From Enterococcus casseliflavus NBRC 100478 (GTDB taxonomy: Bacteria; Bacillota; Bacilli; Lactobacillales; Enterococcaceae): a stretch of DNA of 64,000 nucleotides. The notes beneath the pieces are model-generated. The model was not told the DNA's origin. It searched no databases and was given only the letters and a program-made list of their open reading frames with translations. A program made the position numbers and the translations under genes. How positions within the stretch are numbered: the first letter of the stretch is position 1; each line of letters starts with the position of its first letter. The stretch lies in NCBI RefSeq assembly GCF_001544095.1, contig NZ_BCPT01000013.1, positions 29,426-93,425 on the forward strand. The letters run 5' to 3'. Of this stretch, positions 8,814 to 16,966 are shown one piece after another.

Positions 8814-9479
8814 TCAAAGCACATCGGGCGACGGCTGGTCCTTAAGCAATTCTTCAAAAACATGATACGAGAGCCCGATTTTCTCAGCGCCAGCAGCCTG
8901 TAGTGATTGCAGCGCTTGTTCATCTACTGTGTCAGGATTGATCTGGATCGACAGTTGACTGCCACCATCTAAGGAAAACAAGCTCACGTCATGCAATGCT
9001 TCTGCTAGCGGTTGTTTTTGCCCTAACACGATCTTTGGCCAAGCTTCTTCTTTCAAGCGTTGTGCTACTTGGATCTTCGTCAATTCATTCATGATCTCGG
9101 TTTGCACAGCTAAGCGGATCTCTCCTCCTGTCAAGGTCAAGGAGCGGATCGTTTCAGTCAACTCCGCAAAGCCACGATCATTTTCCATGAAGGAAGAAGC
9201 TGGCAGCCAGACTTCCAAAAAATCGGCGCCTTCCATAAACGCCCGACCGATTTCAAACGCCACCTTTGCCAATGTTCCTTGGGCAAGGGGGTAATCGATC
9301 ACTGCGCCGATTTGTAGGGAAGAGCCTTGTGCCAAGATTTTCGCCCGTCGAATGGCACTAGGCAAAACGACGACTTCCTTTAAGGTCGTCTTATATTGAT
9401 TGATAAAATCCTTCAAGACCCAGTCGGTCAGATCGGCCGTCAACAAACGGACACTGATTGCTTCTTGGTTCTTATTCAT
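8814..9479 (-). CDS. DeoC-like aldolase-fold protein lacking catalytic residues
   Basis: 221 residues from ATG 9479; a TTG at 9482 also exists. The central part follows deoxyribose-phosphate aldolase (DeoC) closely in layout: IGAVIDYPLAQGTLAKVAFE then GRAFMEGADFLEVWLP matches the DeoC strand-helix pattern TVTNFP...EIDVVFP. Where DeoC carries the Schiff-base lysine (KTSTG context) this protein has PKIVLGQ, and the conserved aspartate of the VDVV motif is Glu. It is therefore probably not an active aldolase. It is the last gene of prmA-rsmE-this gene, starting 4 nt after rsmE. Function unknown; the fold assignment is inference from pattern. Confidence 0.75.
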   Translation of the reverse strand: MNKNQEAISVRLLTADLTDWVLKDFINQYKTTLKEVVVLPSAIRRAKILAQGSSLQIGAVIDYPLAQGTLAKVAFEIGRAFMEGADFLEVWLPASSFMENDRGFAELTETIRSLTLTGGEIRLAVQTEIMNELTKIQVAQRLKEEAWPKIVLGQKQPLAEALHDVSLFSLDGGSQLSIQINPDTVDEQALQSLQAAGAEKIGLSYHVFEELLKDQPSPDVL

Positions 9480-9483
9480 CAAC

Positions 9484-10239
9484 TCACATCCTCTTTAATT
9501 CCGTTAGCACACTGACAGCACTTAAAAAATAAAACGGTGCTGTTTCTGTTCGTAAAATTCGAGGGCCTAACCCGCATAATTTAGCGTTGTTTTGCTGGGC
9601 TTCTTCGATTTCGGAGGGGGTCAGACCGCCTTCTGGACCAAAGATCGCTAAAACTTTGCTGCCAACAGGCAATGCGGTGATCACTTGCAGCAGCATCGCC
9701 GCTTCTCCTTGTTTGGCTGATTCTTCATAAGCCACTAGGACCGCATCATACTGACTGAGGCTTTGCCAAAATGCTTTGGCGTTATCCAGCAGCGTGATGG
9801 CTGGTGCGATCTGCCGTTGGGACTGCTCCGCCGCTTCTTGGGCGATTTTTTGCAGCCGCTGCTGCTTTTTCTGTAATTTCTTTTGATCCCATTTCACGAC
9901 CGAAGTTTGCGCTGGAAAACCGATAAAGGCTGCCGCCCCCAGTTCCGTTCCTTTTTGAACGATCAATTCCAGCTTGTCGCCTTTCGGGTAGCCGCTAGCG
10001 ATCGTGACCTGCAGCGGCAATTCCTTGTCCTGCTGTTCTTTTTCGACTTCCTCTAAGTACACCGTTTCTTCATCGGCTTCTTTGATCTTGGCAATAATCG
10101 CCAAATGATCCTCAAAAACTAAACCGACTTTTGCCCCGGGAGTCATGCGCATCACTCGGATCATATGGTGGAAGGGTTCTCCCGAAACGGCAAACACCGC
10201 TTTTGCTTCATAAGGCTCCTGTAAAAAATATCGCTGCAT
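9484..10239 (-). CDS. rsmE: 16S rRNA m3U1498 methyltransferase
   Basis: 251 residues, full length. N-terminal PUA-like domain begins MQRYFL; the C-terminal SPOUT methyltransferase knot carries IFGPEGGLTPSEIE and the final LGPRILRTETAPF motif, which are diagnostic for RsmE. It methylates N3 of U1498 in 16S rRNA using SAM. It follows prmA by 1 nt, the usual ribosome-modification pair in Firmicutes. Confidence 0.96.
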   Translation of the reverse strand: MQRYFLQEPYEAKAVFAVSGEPFHHMIRVMRMTPGAKVGLVFEDHLAIIAKIKEADEETVYLEEVEKEQQDKELPLQVTIASGYPKGDKLELIVQKGTELGAAAFIGFPAQTSVVKWDQKKLQKKQQRLQKIAQEAAEQSQRQIAPAITLLDNAKAFWQSLSQYDAVLVAYEESAKQGEAAMLLQVITALPVGSKVLAIFGPEGGLTPSEIEEAQQNNAKLCGLGPRILRTETAPFYFLSAVSVLTELKRM

Positions 10240-10240
10240 C

Positions 10241-11188
10241 TTACTCTACCTCTGGTTTTTTAAAGGCGATCGCATACCAGTCTTTTTGATTGAACAACTG
10301 ATCGATCTCAAAGCCTTGTGCGATCATGGCATCGATCACTAATTGTTTTTTCGTCTCAATGATCCCAGAAACGATCAAGGTCCCTTCTTGCTTCAATAGA
10401 CGCCACGCATCAGGGATCATCAATAAAATGATGTCCGCTAAAATATTGGCAACGATAAGATCAGCAGGGACCGTCACTCCTTGCAAGAGATCATTGGCCT
10501 GCACGGTCACATCGTGAGCAATAGGGTTCATCGCCATATTTTCTTGGGCGGACCTCACAGCGACTTCATCTAGATCATATGCGAACACGTCTTTGGCACC
10601 TAAATATTTACTGGCGATACTCAACACGCCTGAGCCCGTCCCGACATCTAAGACGGTTTCACCGCCTCGCAAGTAGACTTCTAGGGCTTGTAATGTCAAA
10701 CGTGTCGTAGGATGTGTGCCTGTCCCAAAAGCCATCCCCGGATCAAGGATGATGATCTTTTCATCTTCTTGCAGCGGTTGATAGTTTTCCCAGCTCGGCA
10801 CGATCGTCAGATAGCGGGAGATACGGACTGGATGGTAATATTTTTTCCAGGCCGTCGCCCATGCTTCTTCCACGACCTCGCTCGTTGTGATGGTGTTTTT
10901 GCCGATCGCCAAACCATACTCTGGCAGACGGTCGATGGCTGCTTTGATCGTCGGCAGCACTTCTGGTAAAAAGATCGTCTCTGGGAAATAGGCACTGACT
11001 TGGGCGCCTTCTTCTAAGGTCGTATAGGTTTCTTTATCCAAAATTTCGCCATACGCATCGCTTTTAAAATTTTCGATATCTAAAACGTCCTCGATCGCTA
11101 CCCCACTTGCTCCGTGTTCCATTAAAATATTGGCGACTGCTTCCACTGCTTCGCTAGCTGTCGCTACGGTTACTTCATTCCATTTCAT
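10241..11188 (-). CDS. prmA: Ribosomal protein L11 methyltransferase
   Basis: 315 residues, family length. N-terminal substrate-recognition domain followed by a class I SAM methyltransferase domain with LDPGMAFGTGTHPTT, VLDVGTGSGVLSIA and VANILADII, the PrmA hallmark set. It trimethylates residues of ribosomal protein L11. It starts the prmA-rsmE-DeoC-like group and lies 11 nt after the DUF3013 gene. ATG 11188 is preceded by AAGGAGAACGA. Confidence 0.96.
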   Translation of the reverse strand: MKWNEVTVATASEAVEAVANILMEHGASGVAIEDVLDIENFKSDAYGEILDKETYTTLEEGAQVSAYFPETIFLPEVLPTIKAAIDRLPEYGLAIGKNTITTSEVVEEAWATAWKKYYHPVRISRYLTIVPSWENYQPLQEDEKIIILDPGMAFGTGTHPTTRLTLQALEVYLRGGETVLDVGTGSGVLSIASKYLGAKDVFAYDLDEVAVRSAQENMAMNPIAHDVTVQANDLLQGVTVPADLIVANILADIILLMIPDAWRLLKQEGTLIVSGIIETKKQLVIDAMIAQGFEIDQLFNQKDWYAIAFKKPEVE

Positions 11189-11199
11189 GTTCGTTCTCC

Positions 11200-11688
11200 T
11201 TAGTAACTAGGGTACGGGATCATGGTTTCCCCAGCTCCCGCTTGATAGTTCGTCATTTTCTCCACAAATTCTTCTTCGTTGAATCGCAATTCAAAGATCG
11301 CTTCTTCACTGTCATCGTTCAAGAAATCAAGCAGATCGCTTTGGCCTTCTTCTAAAATTTCTTGAATGTAATCAACCAATCCGTCTAACAAGGCTTTTTG
11401 GATCCCTTTTTTCCCTGCATAAGGGATCGTCGCTAAATAATCTTCTTCATCAAACGTTGATTTTTGTGGATCATACAGCAAAATCCCATCTTCAAATTCA
11501 ATGATCGCTTCTTCTGATGCCACACCTTGTGCATCGTCGATCTGCACGTGGTGAGGATTTTCAGCAAACAAGCGCAGCACCAATTCGATCGTATGATTTT
11601 TGGCATCCCAATCGATCGCCACATCATAGTCGGTGATTTTTTTCGTTAATCGCTGATCTAAGTAAGTCAATATCGTTTCTTTCGCCAT
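11200..11688 (-). CDS. DUF3013-family protein
   Basis: 162 residues from ATG 11688, chosen because AAGAAGGAATAGTG precedes it; the longer frame from 11718 would overlap mpg. Acidic soluble protein starting MAKETILTYLDQRL and ending MTNYQAGAGETMIPYPSY; no transmembrane segment or catalytic motif seen. It resembles the DUF3013 proteins found beside mpg and prmA in Lactobacillales. Function not known. It lies 16 nt downstream of mpg and 11 nt upstream of prmA, so one transcript probably covers mpg to the DeoC-like gene. Confidence 0.8.
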   Translation of the reverse strand: MAKETILTYLDQRLTKKITDYDVAIDWDAKNHTIELVLRLFAENPHHVQIDDAQGVASEEAIIEFEDGILLYDPQKSTFDEEDYLATIPYAGKKGIQKALLDGLVDYIQEILEEGQSDLLDFLNDDSEEAIFELRFNEEEFVEKMTNYQAGAGETMIPYPSY

Positions 11689-11704
11689 CACTATTCCTTC
11701 TTTC

Positions 11705-12325
11705 TTAACACCATCCATGGTCTTGCTGAACAGCGGTTTTTCGTATATTTGTCAAATACGGATTGCCAGCCACCGCAAAACGAAGCGGCATCTGGGTCCA
11801 TTCCCCTTTATTTGGGATACCGATCCGAGGCAATGCCAAAATTTCTTTTGGGGTACGTCGGCGCTCAGGAACCAAATGCAGTGGGCTTGTAAAAATCGAT
11901 TCTCCATAAAGCTCAGCGGGGATCTGCAGTGCCTGTACCAGTTTCCCGGGGCCGTTGGCTACATCCGGTCCTGTTTTTTGTCGTTGTTGTTCCATCAAGG
12001 CGATCCCATCCACCGGTTCTAGCCCGCGAATCATGATTCCTTGCGGGATGCCTTTTGGCTGCGTAATAAAGTTGACGATTCGATGCGTATGCATCGTATA
12101 TAAATAAATCGTACCTGGTTCCTGATACATCGCCCGAACCCTTGGTGTGTTTCGCATGCCCACACTATGAGCCGCCAAATCATCGGGACCTAGATACGCT
12201 TCACAATCCACGATATACCCACCTACTGTTCCTTCTGGGGTCTCATGTTCCAAATACATTCCTAATAAGGCACGTGCGATGGTCGTTGTCGGCTGTGTCG
12301 CAAAAAGTGCCATTAATTCATCCAT
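11705..12325 (-). CDS. mpg: 3-methyladenine DNA glycosylase (AAG/MPG family)
   Basis: 206 residues from ATG 12325 (AGAGGG at correct spacing; upstream in-frame Mets lack one). Excises alkylated purines in base excision repair. Family motifs: TIARALLGMYL, IVDCEAYLGPDDLAAHS (containing the active-site Glu region), MYQEPGTIYLYTMH and NGPGKLVQAL. First gene of the mpg-DUF3013-prmA-rsmE cluster, divergent from rarA. Confidence 0.94.
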   Translation of the reverse strand: MDELMALFATQPTTTIARALLGMYLEHETPEGTVGGYIVDCEAYLGPDDLAAHSVGMRNTPRVRAMYQEPGTIYLYTMHTHRIVNFITQPKGIPQGIMIRGLEPVDGIALMEQQRQKTGPDVANGPGKLVQALQIPAELYGESIFTSPLHLVPERRRTPKEILALPRIGIPNKGEWTQMPLRFAVAGNPYLTNIRKTAVQQDHGWC

Positions 12326-12491
12326 TCTCATCACCCTCTTTATTCTACACAATTCTCGGCGAACTTACTATCTTTGACTACAGAGTTACGACGATCTCAA
12401 CGATTTCTTTTCAACGAACCTGATTTTTGCTGACTGAGTGGAAAATAAGCGCCCTGTTGTTTCTGTAAAGACGCAAATCAGCTTGTTTATG

Positions 12492-12516
12492 AGAATATAC
12501 GTTCTTATGTTATACT
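12492..12516 (+). promoter_or_regulatory. rarA promoter overlapping a LexA-like box
   Basis: Extended -10 TGTTATACT (12508-12516) with no strong -35. Directly upstream, AGAATATACGTTCT (12492-12505) matches the Firmicutes LexA operator pattern GAAC-N4-GTTC with one mismatch (GAAT) and with the expected purine/pyrimidine pattern in the spacer. Confidence 0.45.
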
Positions 12517-12541
12517 TACAGGAAAAGGAGAGGATCGTTTT

Positions 12542-13819
12542 ATGCAGCAGCCACTTGCTTATCGAATGCGGCCACGGAACTTAGATGAAGTCGTCGGACA
12601 GCAGCATTTGGTTGGCCCGGGGAAAATCATTCGCCGAATGGTCGAAGCCAAAATGCTTTCTTCGATGATCCTATACGGACCGCCGGGAACCGGAAAAACC
12701 AGCATTGCCAGTGCGATCGCCGGCTCGACACGCTATGCGTTTCGCATGCTGAACGCCGCCACGGATACAAAAAAAGACCTGCAGATCGTGGCAGAGGAAG
12801 CCAAAATGAGCGGTACTGTCATTTTATTGCTTGATGAAGTCCATCGACTAGACAAGACAAAACAAGACTTTTTACTGCCCCATTTAGAAAGCGGCAAGAT
12901 CATTATGATCGGTGCCACGACGGAAAATCCCTACATTACGATCAATCCAGCGATTCGCAGTCGGACACAGATTTTTGAAGTCAAACCGCTCCAAGAAGAA
13001 GATATTTTGACCGCCATTGATCAAGCCTTAGCAGATGAAACTCGCGGACTTGGATCAGAAACCATCGTATTGACCGATGATGCCCGCTTGCATCTCTCGC
13101 GAGCGACCAACGGCGATTTACGAAGTGCGCTAAACGGCTTAGAGCTCGCTGCTCGTTCCACCCCAAAAGGACCAGACGGCATTATTCATTTGACCTTAGA
13201 AATCATCGAAGAGTGCGTGCAGCGCAAAGCATTGACCCATGATAAAGATGGGGATGCGCACTATGATGTGATCTCTGCTTTTCAAAAATCGATTCGCGGC
13301 AGCGATGTGGATGGTGCGCTGCATTACTTAGGTCGTTTAGTAGAGGCAGGCGATCTGGCGATCATTTGTCGGCGCTTGATGGTCATCGGCTATGAAGACA
13401 TTGGTTTAGCTAACCCAGCAGCCGCTGCTCGAACCGTCAATGCTGTGTTAGCCGCTGAACGTTTGGGCTTGCCAGAAGCTCGGATTCCGCTAGCCGATAC
13501 AGTGGTCGATCTATGTCTGTCACCAAAATCCAACTCTGCCTACATGGCATTGGATGCAGCGATCGCAGATATTCGCAGCGGTAAAGCTGGCGATGTCCCG
13601 GATCATTTACGAGACAGTCATTACAAGGGTGCCCAAAGCTTGAATCGGGGTGTCGGCTATCAATACCCGCATAATTTTGATGATGCCTGGGTCGATCAGC
13701 AATACTTACCTGATAAGCTGAAAAATACTCATTATTACCAACCAAAAGCCACCGGGAAATATGAGCAAGCATTAGGTCAACGGTACCAGCAGTTGCAGCA
13801 GCGAAAGAAAAAAAACTAG
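12542..13819 (+). CDS. rarA: Replication-associated recombination protein A (clamp-loader-like AAA+ ATPase)
   Basis: 425 residues, full length. Starts MQQPLAYRMRPRNLDEVVGQQHLVGPG; Walker A YGPPGTGKTS, Walker B LLLDEVHRLDKTKQ, sensor GATTENP, and the C-terminal tetramerisation region with YPHNF. RarA/MgsA acts at stalled replication forks with single-strand binding protein. AGGAGAGG precedes the ATG. It stands alone between divergent mpg and the downstream 6S RNA gene. Confidence 0.96.
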   Translation: MQQPLAYRMRPRNLDEVVGQQHLVGPGKIIRRMVEAKMLSSMILYGPPGTGKTSIASAIAGSTRYAFRMLNAATDTKKDLQIVAEEAKMSGTVILLLDEVHRLDKTKQDFLLPHLESGKIIMIGATTENPYITINPAIRSRTQIFEVKPLQEEDILTAIDQALADETRGLGSETIVLTDDARLHLSRATNGDLRSALNGLELAARSTPKGPDGIIHLTLEIIEECVQRKALTHDKDGDAHYDVISAFQKSIRGSDVDGALHYLGRLVEAGDLAIICRRLMVIGYEDIGLANPAAAARTVNAVLAAERLGLPEARIPLADTVVDLCLSPKSNSAYMALDAAIADIRSGKAGDVPDHLRDSHYKGAQSLNRGVGYQYPHNFDDAWVDQQYLPDKLKNTHYYQPKATGKYEQALGQRYQQLQQRKKKN

Positions 13820-13868
13820 GTGCTTAGAAAAAATAGTGACTTTTTGGTATCGTTTTCAAACAACTTTA

Positions 13869-13897
13869 TTGCACCTTCGTCATTCCTATGCTACTAT
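13869..13897 (+). promoter_or_regulatory. Promoter of the probable 6S RNA
   Basis: TTGCAC and TACTAT with 17-nt spacing, starting 50 nt after the rarA stop. Predicted start near 13904. Confidence 0.75.
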
Positions 13898-13903
13898 AAG
13901 GGT

Positions 13904-14146
13904 GGGAATTCTGTGATGTACGAGTTGTCCCTTTTGTGTGTTGACCGAACATTTTTATTGATATCTTGGGATCCGTCTTGTGTCAATGCTGGTAACATGC
14001 CTTTTCCTTTGGTAGTTCGAAGCTTAGACCGTGGAACCCACCTGCTAGAATTTGCGGGATCAATACTATGGGAAAAAGAACGGCATCAACGGATATTACC
14101 CATTCTTTTTAGAATGTGCCATCTGTTTTTAACAGATGGCTTTTTT
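13904..14146 (+). ncRNA. ssrS: Probable 6S RNA
   Basis: A 240-nt transcription unit with its own promoter and terminator but no credible ORF. The two halves pair over a long rod: GTTGA/TCAAC, CCG/CGG and TATTGAT/ATCAATA segments from the 5' and 3' sides line up in order, leaving unpaired bulges between them, as expected for the RNA polymerase-mimicking 6S fold. The position between rarA and a uspA gene is where 6S RNA is commonly found in Lactobacillales. Exact ends are estimated from the promoter and terminator. An ORF of 113 codons over this stretch has no ribosome binding site and is rejected. Confidence 0.68.
14118..14146 (+). terminator. Terminator of the 6S RNA
   Basis: GCCATCTG (14118-14125) pairs with CAGATGGC (14133-14140), followed by six T. 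Confidence 0.9.
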
Positions 14147-14208
14147 GCGTTCTCTAACTGATAGCAACAGTGAAACGTCCTTGCCTGACATCAGAGTAAG
14201 GGTGGCTT

Positions 14209-14237
14209 TTGCTATTCTTTCTAGGGTTCGCTATACT
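14209..14237 (+). promoter_or_regulatory. Promoter upstream of the small membrane protein
   Basis: TTGCTA, 17 nt, TATACT; ends about 30 nt before the ATG at 14267. Confidence 0.7.
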
Positions 14238-14266
14238 AAACCTATCAACTTAGGACAGGATGGCGT

Positions 14267-14557
14267 ATGTTTATGATTCTTCTATTATTTACGATCGTGG
14301 CACTCGTATTATTCGGCACCAGTTATTTGCTTTATGCCAAACAAGCGATTTTTTTCACTTTGATCCCTACCACCGAGGCGAATAAGGTCTTCTTAAAAAC
14401 CTATAGTCTCATTCATTTCCTTTTAGGCGTGGTGGCATTGGTTGTAGGCTTTGTCGATAAGGAGCTGATTGCCTTGTTTTATTTGGCTTTATTGCTGCTC
14501 TCTTCCGCATCTTTCAGCATCTTGCTGGCACAAAAAATGAAAAAAAAGGAAGATTAG
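14267..14557 (+). CDS. Small three-helix membrane protein
   Basis: 96 residues with three hydrophobic segments (about 2-21, 44-62, 67-88) and a basic tail KMKKKED. AGGACAGGA lies upstream and a good promoter precedes it. No recognisable family motif. It is followed after 64 nt by the usp gene and may be cotranscribed with it. Not recognised. Confidence 0.7.
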   Translation: MFMILLLFTIVALVLFGTSYLLYAKQAIFFTLIPTTEANKVFLKTYSLIHFLLGVVALVVGFVDKELIALFYLALLLLSSASFSILLAQKMKKKED

Positions 14558-14621
14558 GTTTTCTTTTTCCAGAAAAAAGCATTACAATAAAAGTAGAAGA
14601 TAACAGATGGGAGTGTTTCTT

Positions 14622-15101
14622 ATGTTACAACAATATCAACGAATCATGGTAGCCGTCGATGGGTCTAGTGAGTCAGAATTAGCCTTCAAAAAAGCCGTGA
14701 ACGTGGCACAGCGGAATGATTCTGAATTGGTTTTAGCACATGTGATCGACACTCGTGCCTTTCAAACCGTTTCTTCTTTTGACGGCATGCTTGCTGAACA
14801 AGCAACCGAAATGGCCAAACAAACCTTGAAAGACTATGAGGATTATGCCCGCAAGCATCAAGTAACTGCGGTCAAAACTGTGATCGAATACGGCTCGCCA
14901 AAACCGATCATTGCCAAACAATTGCCCGAAGATCACGACATCGATTTGATTATGATCGGTGCCACTGGTTTAAATGCCGTGGAACGAATCTTTATCGGTT
15001 CCGTTTCTGAATATGTCATTCGCCATGCCGGCTGTGATGTGTTAGTTGTACGGACAGACCTAGAAAACAAAGTCCCAGCAAAAGACCACACGAAAGCTTA
15101 A
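14622..15101 (+). CDS. Universal stress protein (UspA family)
   Basis: 159 residues from ATG 14622, which has GGGAG eight bases upstream; a longer frame starts at 14607 without a site. Typical Usp fold: IMVAVDGSSESELAFKKAV at the N-terminus and the ATP-binding loop IGATGLNAVERIFIGSVSEYVIRHAGCDVLVVR near the C-terminus, matching the G-2X-G-9X-G(S/T) pattern of the nucleotide-binding subgroup. Soluble cytoplasmic protein of unspecified stress role. Confidence 0.92.
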   Translation: MLQQYQRIMVAVDGSSESELAFKKAVNVAQRNDSELVLAHVIDTRAFQTVSSFDGMLAEQATEMAKQTLKDYEDYARKHQVTAVKTVIEYGSPKPIIAKQLPEDHDIDLIMIGATGLNAVERIFIGSVSEYVIRHAGCDVLVVRTDLENKVPAKDHTKA

Positions 15102-15111
15102 TAGTGAGACG

Positions 15112-15138
15112 ACCTGCCGCTGCTTGGCAGGTTTTTTT
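15112..15138 (+). terminator. Terminator of usp
   Basis: ACCTGCC / GGCAGGT stem with a seven-base loop and a run of seven T. Confidence 0.9.
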
Positions 15139-15361
15139 GTACAAAAAAAACCGTGACAAAAGCAAAAGAGGCAACGAGCGCTCAGGTCTCATTGGTCTTT
15201 TTGACTTTGGTCACAGCTCTTTGACAAGTCGGTTATCCAAACTTGTACAGCAAAAAATGAAAGCAAAGTAATAGGTACTCCTATCTAACCATGTTTCCGC
15301 TTGATTGTAAATAGTTTTTCTGAATTTTCTGAATAAATAGTTAATTTACCCATCCTTAAAT
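15139..15361. other. Intergenic stretch with an unexplained long imperfect hairpin
   Basis: No ORF with a ribosome binding site. GTGAC at 15153 faces GTCAC ending at 15214, with AAAG/CTTT and AAAAG/CTTTT segments pairing inside and a GAGCGCTC palindrome near the tip. No T tract follows, so it is not an ordinary terminator. Confidence 0.4.
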
Positions 15362-15401
15362 AAAAAAAGCAAAGCGTCGCTTCCCTTAGGAAAAACGACG
15401 C
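15362..15401 (-). terminator. Terminator containing the stop codon of the ABC-2 permease gene
   Basis: GCGTCG/CGACGC stem plus inner GGAAAA/TTCCC pairing; on the minus strand it is followed by GCTTTGC and seven T. The permease stop TAA (15386-15388) lies in the loop. Confidence 0.75.
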
Positions 15402-16966
15402 CAAAATCTATGGTGATAATGGGCTATCCAAAGGACGCTGGTCAAGAGGATCACAAAGAAAACCGGACCATTCAATAACCAAAAATCAACCGAAGTCGCA
15501 GCAAAGCCGTAAAGGATGATAACAATGATGGAAAGAAACAGCGTTGCGATCGTTCCAATGGCTAACCCAAGACTACCCGCCCCTCTCGTAAACAATTGAC
15601 TGATGTTGGTCCAATCCAAAAGCAGCAGCCGATAATCACGAGCAAAATATTTCAAGCACAAAAGAAAACTGCTCCAAAGTGCCCCGATTAGAAAAGAGAC
15701 AGCCAAAATCAGCGGCATTTTGAACAAAAGGACTGCTGCCAGCACGATGACTGCCGTTAAACTCAGCTGCAAAACGACCCCAAAGCGGAATTTTTCCCGC
15801 AAGTAGCGCTTCATCGATAGCGGCAAGGAGCGGACAAACAAGAAATTCTCCTGATCCAGTGAGATCAAATTACTGATAAAAGAAGTCGGGTTGACCATCA
15901 ATGCTGCCAAGGCGATCCCAGCCACAAAAACGACACCGATAAACCGCTCATCCAATTCACTTAACTGAATCGCTCCTGTAAACACAAAGGACACTAAGAA
16001 AATGATGGGCATCAGCAACGAAGAAGAAAAGACTTGCATGATCAAATTCGGATCTCGGATCAACTGCGAATTGTAATTAAACAACAGCTGGCCCAAGCCT
16101 TGATTGGGTTTATGCTTCCGACGAACACTCCCTTGGTTGGGCGCCGCGGCTGCCACTTGCTCATAAAACTTCGGCAAGATCAACCGATAGAGGGCAAAAA
16201 GCAACACGCCTGCTGTGACGATGATCCCTAGCAAACTAAGCAAACCAGTCGTTTGAAACGGTGCCACCATCACATAATAAAAGGGCAATAAAAAGCTGAT
16301 CGCTCCCCGATCTACCACGTCTGTCTCATAAGTATTCACCTGATTCATCATTAAGACCCCGATCACAACAACCAGCATCGTCACGCCTAGCAATAAACTA
16401 GTGACCAATTTTTTATGCTTCAAGAAAAACTTGGTGCGGGTCAGGCTGAAGACGATCAAGCTGCAAATGCTGAAGATCAAGACTAAAAACAAGCCGAACA
16501 GCAAGAACGCCCATAAGATCGTCAACAAGAAAAAGACGTTTGCCCGAATCCCTGTCAGGAGAAATAAGACCAACAGAGGAAAAATAAACGGCGCAACGGT
16601 GAGAAACACCACCACGATCTTTGCCAGAAAAATTTCACTCTGTCGAAAAGGCAGCGGCAAATACGCTGGCAGATCTTGACTCTCGAAAAAGACATTGTAA
16701 ATGGACGAAATCCCTTGGGAAAAGCCTAAGATCCCGAACAAAGCGACATAATAGGTAAAAAAGCCTGGCATCTGACTAAAATCCAATGTAATCATCGTCA
16801 ACCCATAGACTAGCAGAAATACTACCCCAGAAAACGCATATTGAAACAACAAATAACTGGTCAAAGTCGAACCAGCCTTGCCTTTTTTGCGGGCTTTATC
16901 TGTCAGTTGGGGATTGGCATACCGCAAATTAACGGAGGTCAGAGTCAGAAATTGTTGTTTTCGCAT
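15386..16966 (-). CDS. ABC-2-type transporter permease (YthQ/EcsB-like architecture)
   Basis: 526 residues, predicted 12 or so membrane helices, starting MRKQQFLTLTSVNLRYANPQ. The hydrophobic pattern and the SQDLPAYLPLPFRQSEIFLAKI segment match large ABC-2 permeases encoded immediately after an EcsA-like ATPase; B. subtilis YthQ is the nearest arrangement I know. The gene starts on the base after the ATPase stop (TAGATG), so the two are translationally coupled. Substrate unknown. Confidence 0.8.
   Translation of the reverse strand: MRKQQFLTLTSVNLRYANPQLTDKARKKGKAGSTLTSYLLFQYAFSGVVFLLVYGLTMITLDFSQMPGFFTYYVALFGILGFSQGISSIYNVFFESQDLPAYLPLPFRQSEIFLAKIVVVFLTVAPFIFPLLVLFLLTGIRANVFFLLTILWAFLLFGLFLVLIFSICSLIVFSLTRTKFFLKHKKLVTSLLLGVTMLVVVIGVLMMNQVNTYETDVVDRGAISFLLPFYYVMVAPFQTTGLLSLLGIIVTAGVLLFALYRLILPKFYEQVAAAAPNQGSVRRKHKPNQGLGQLLFNYNSQLIRDPNLIMQVFSSSLLMPIIFLVSFVFTGAIQLSELDERFIGVVFVAGIALAALMVNPTSFISNLISLDQENFLFVRSLPLSMKRYLREKFRFGVVLQLSLTAVIVLAAVLLFKMPLILAVSFLIGALWSSFLLCLKYFARDYRLLLLDWTNISQLFTRGAGSLGLAIGTIATLFLSIIVIILYGFAATSVDFWLLNGPVFFVILLTSVLWIAHYHHRFWRRFS

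Noticed and set aside
13820..14161. 113-codon ORF after rarA
   Set aside because: It covers the promoter, body and terminator of the probable 6S RNA, has no Shine-Dalgarno and no protein-like composition.
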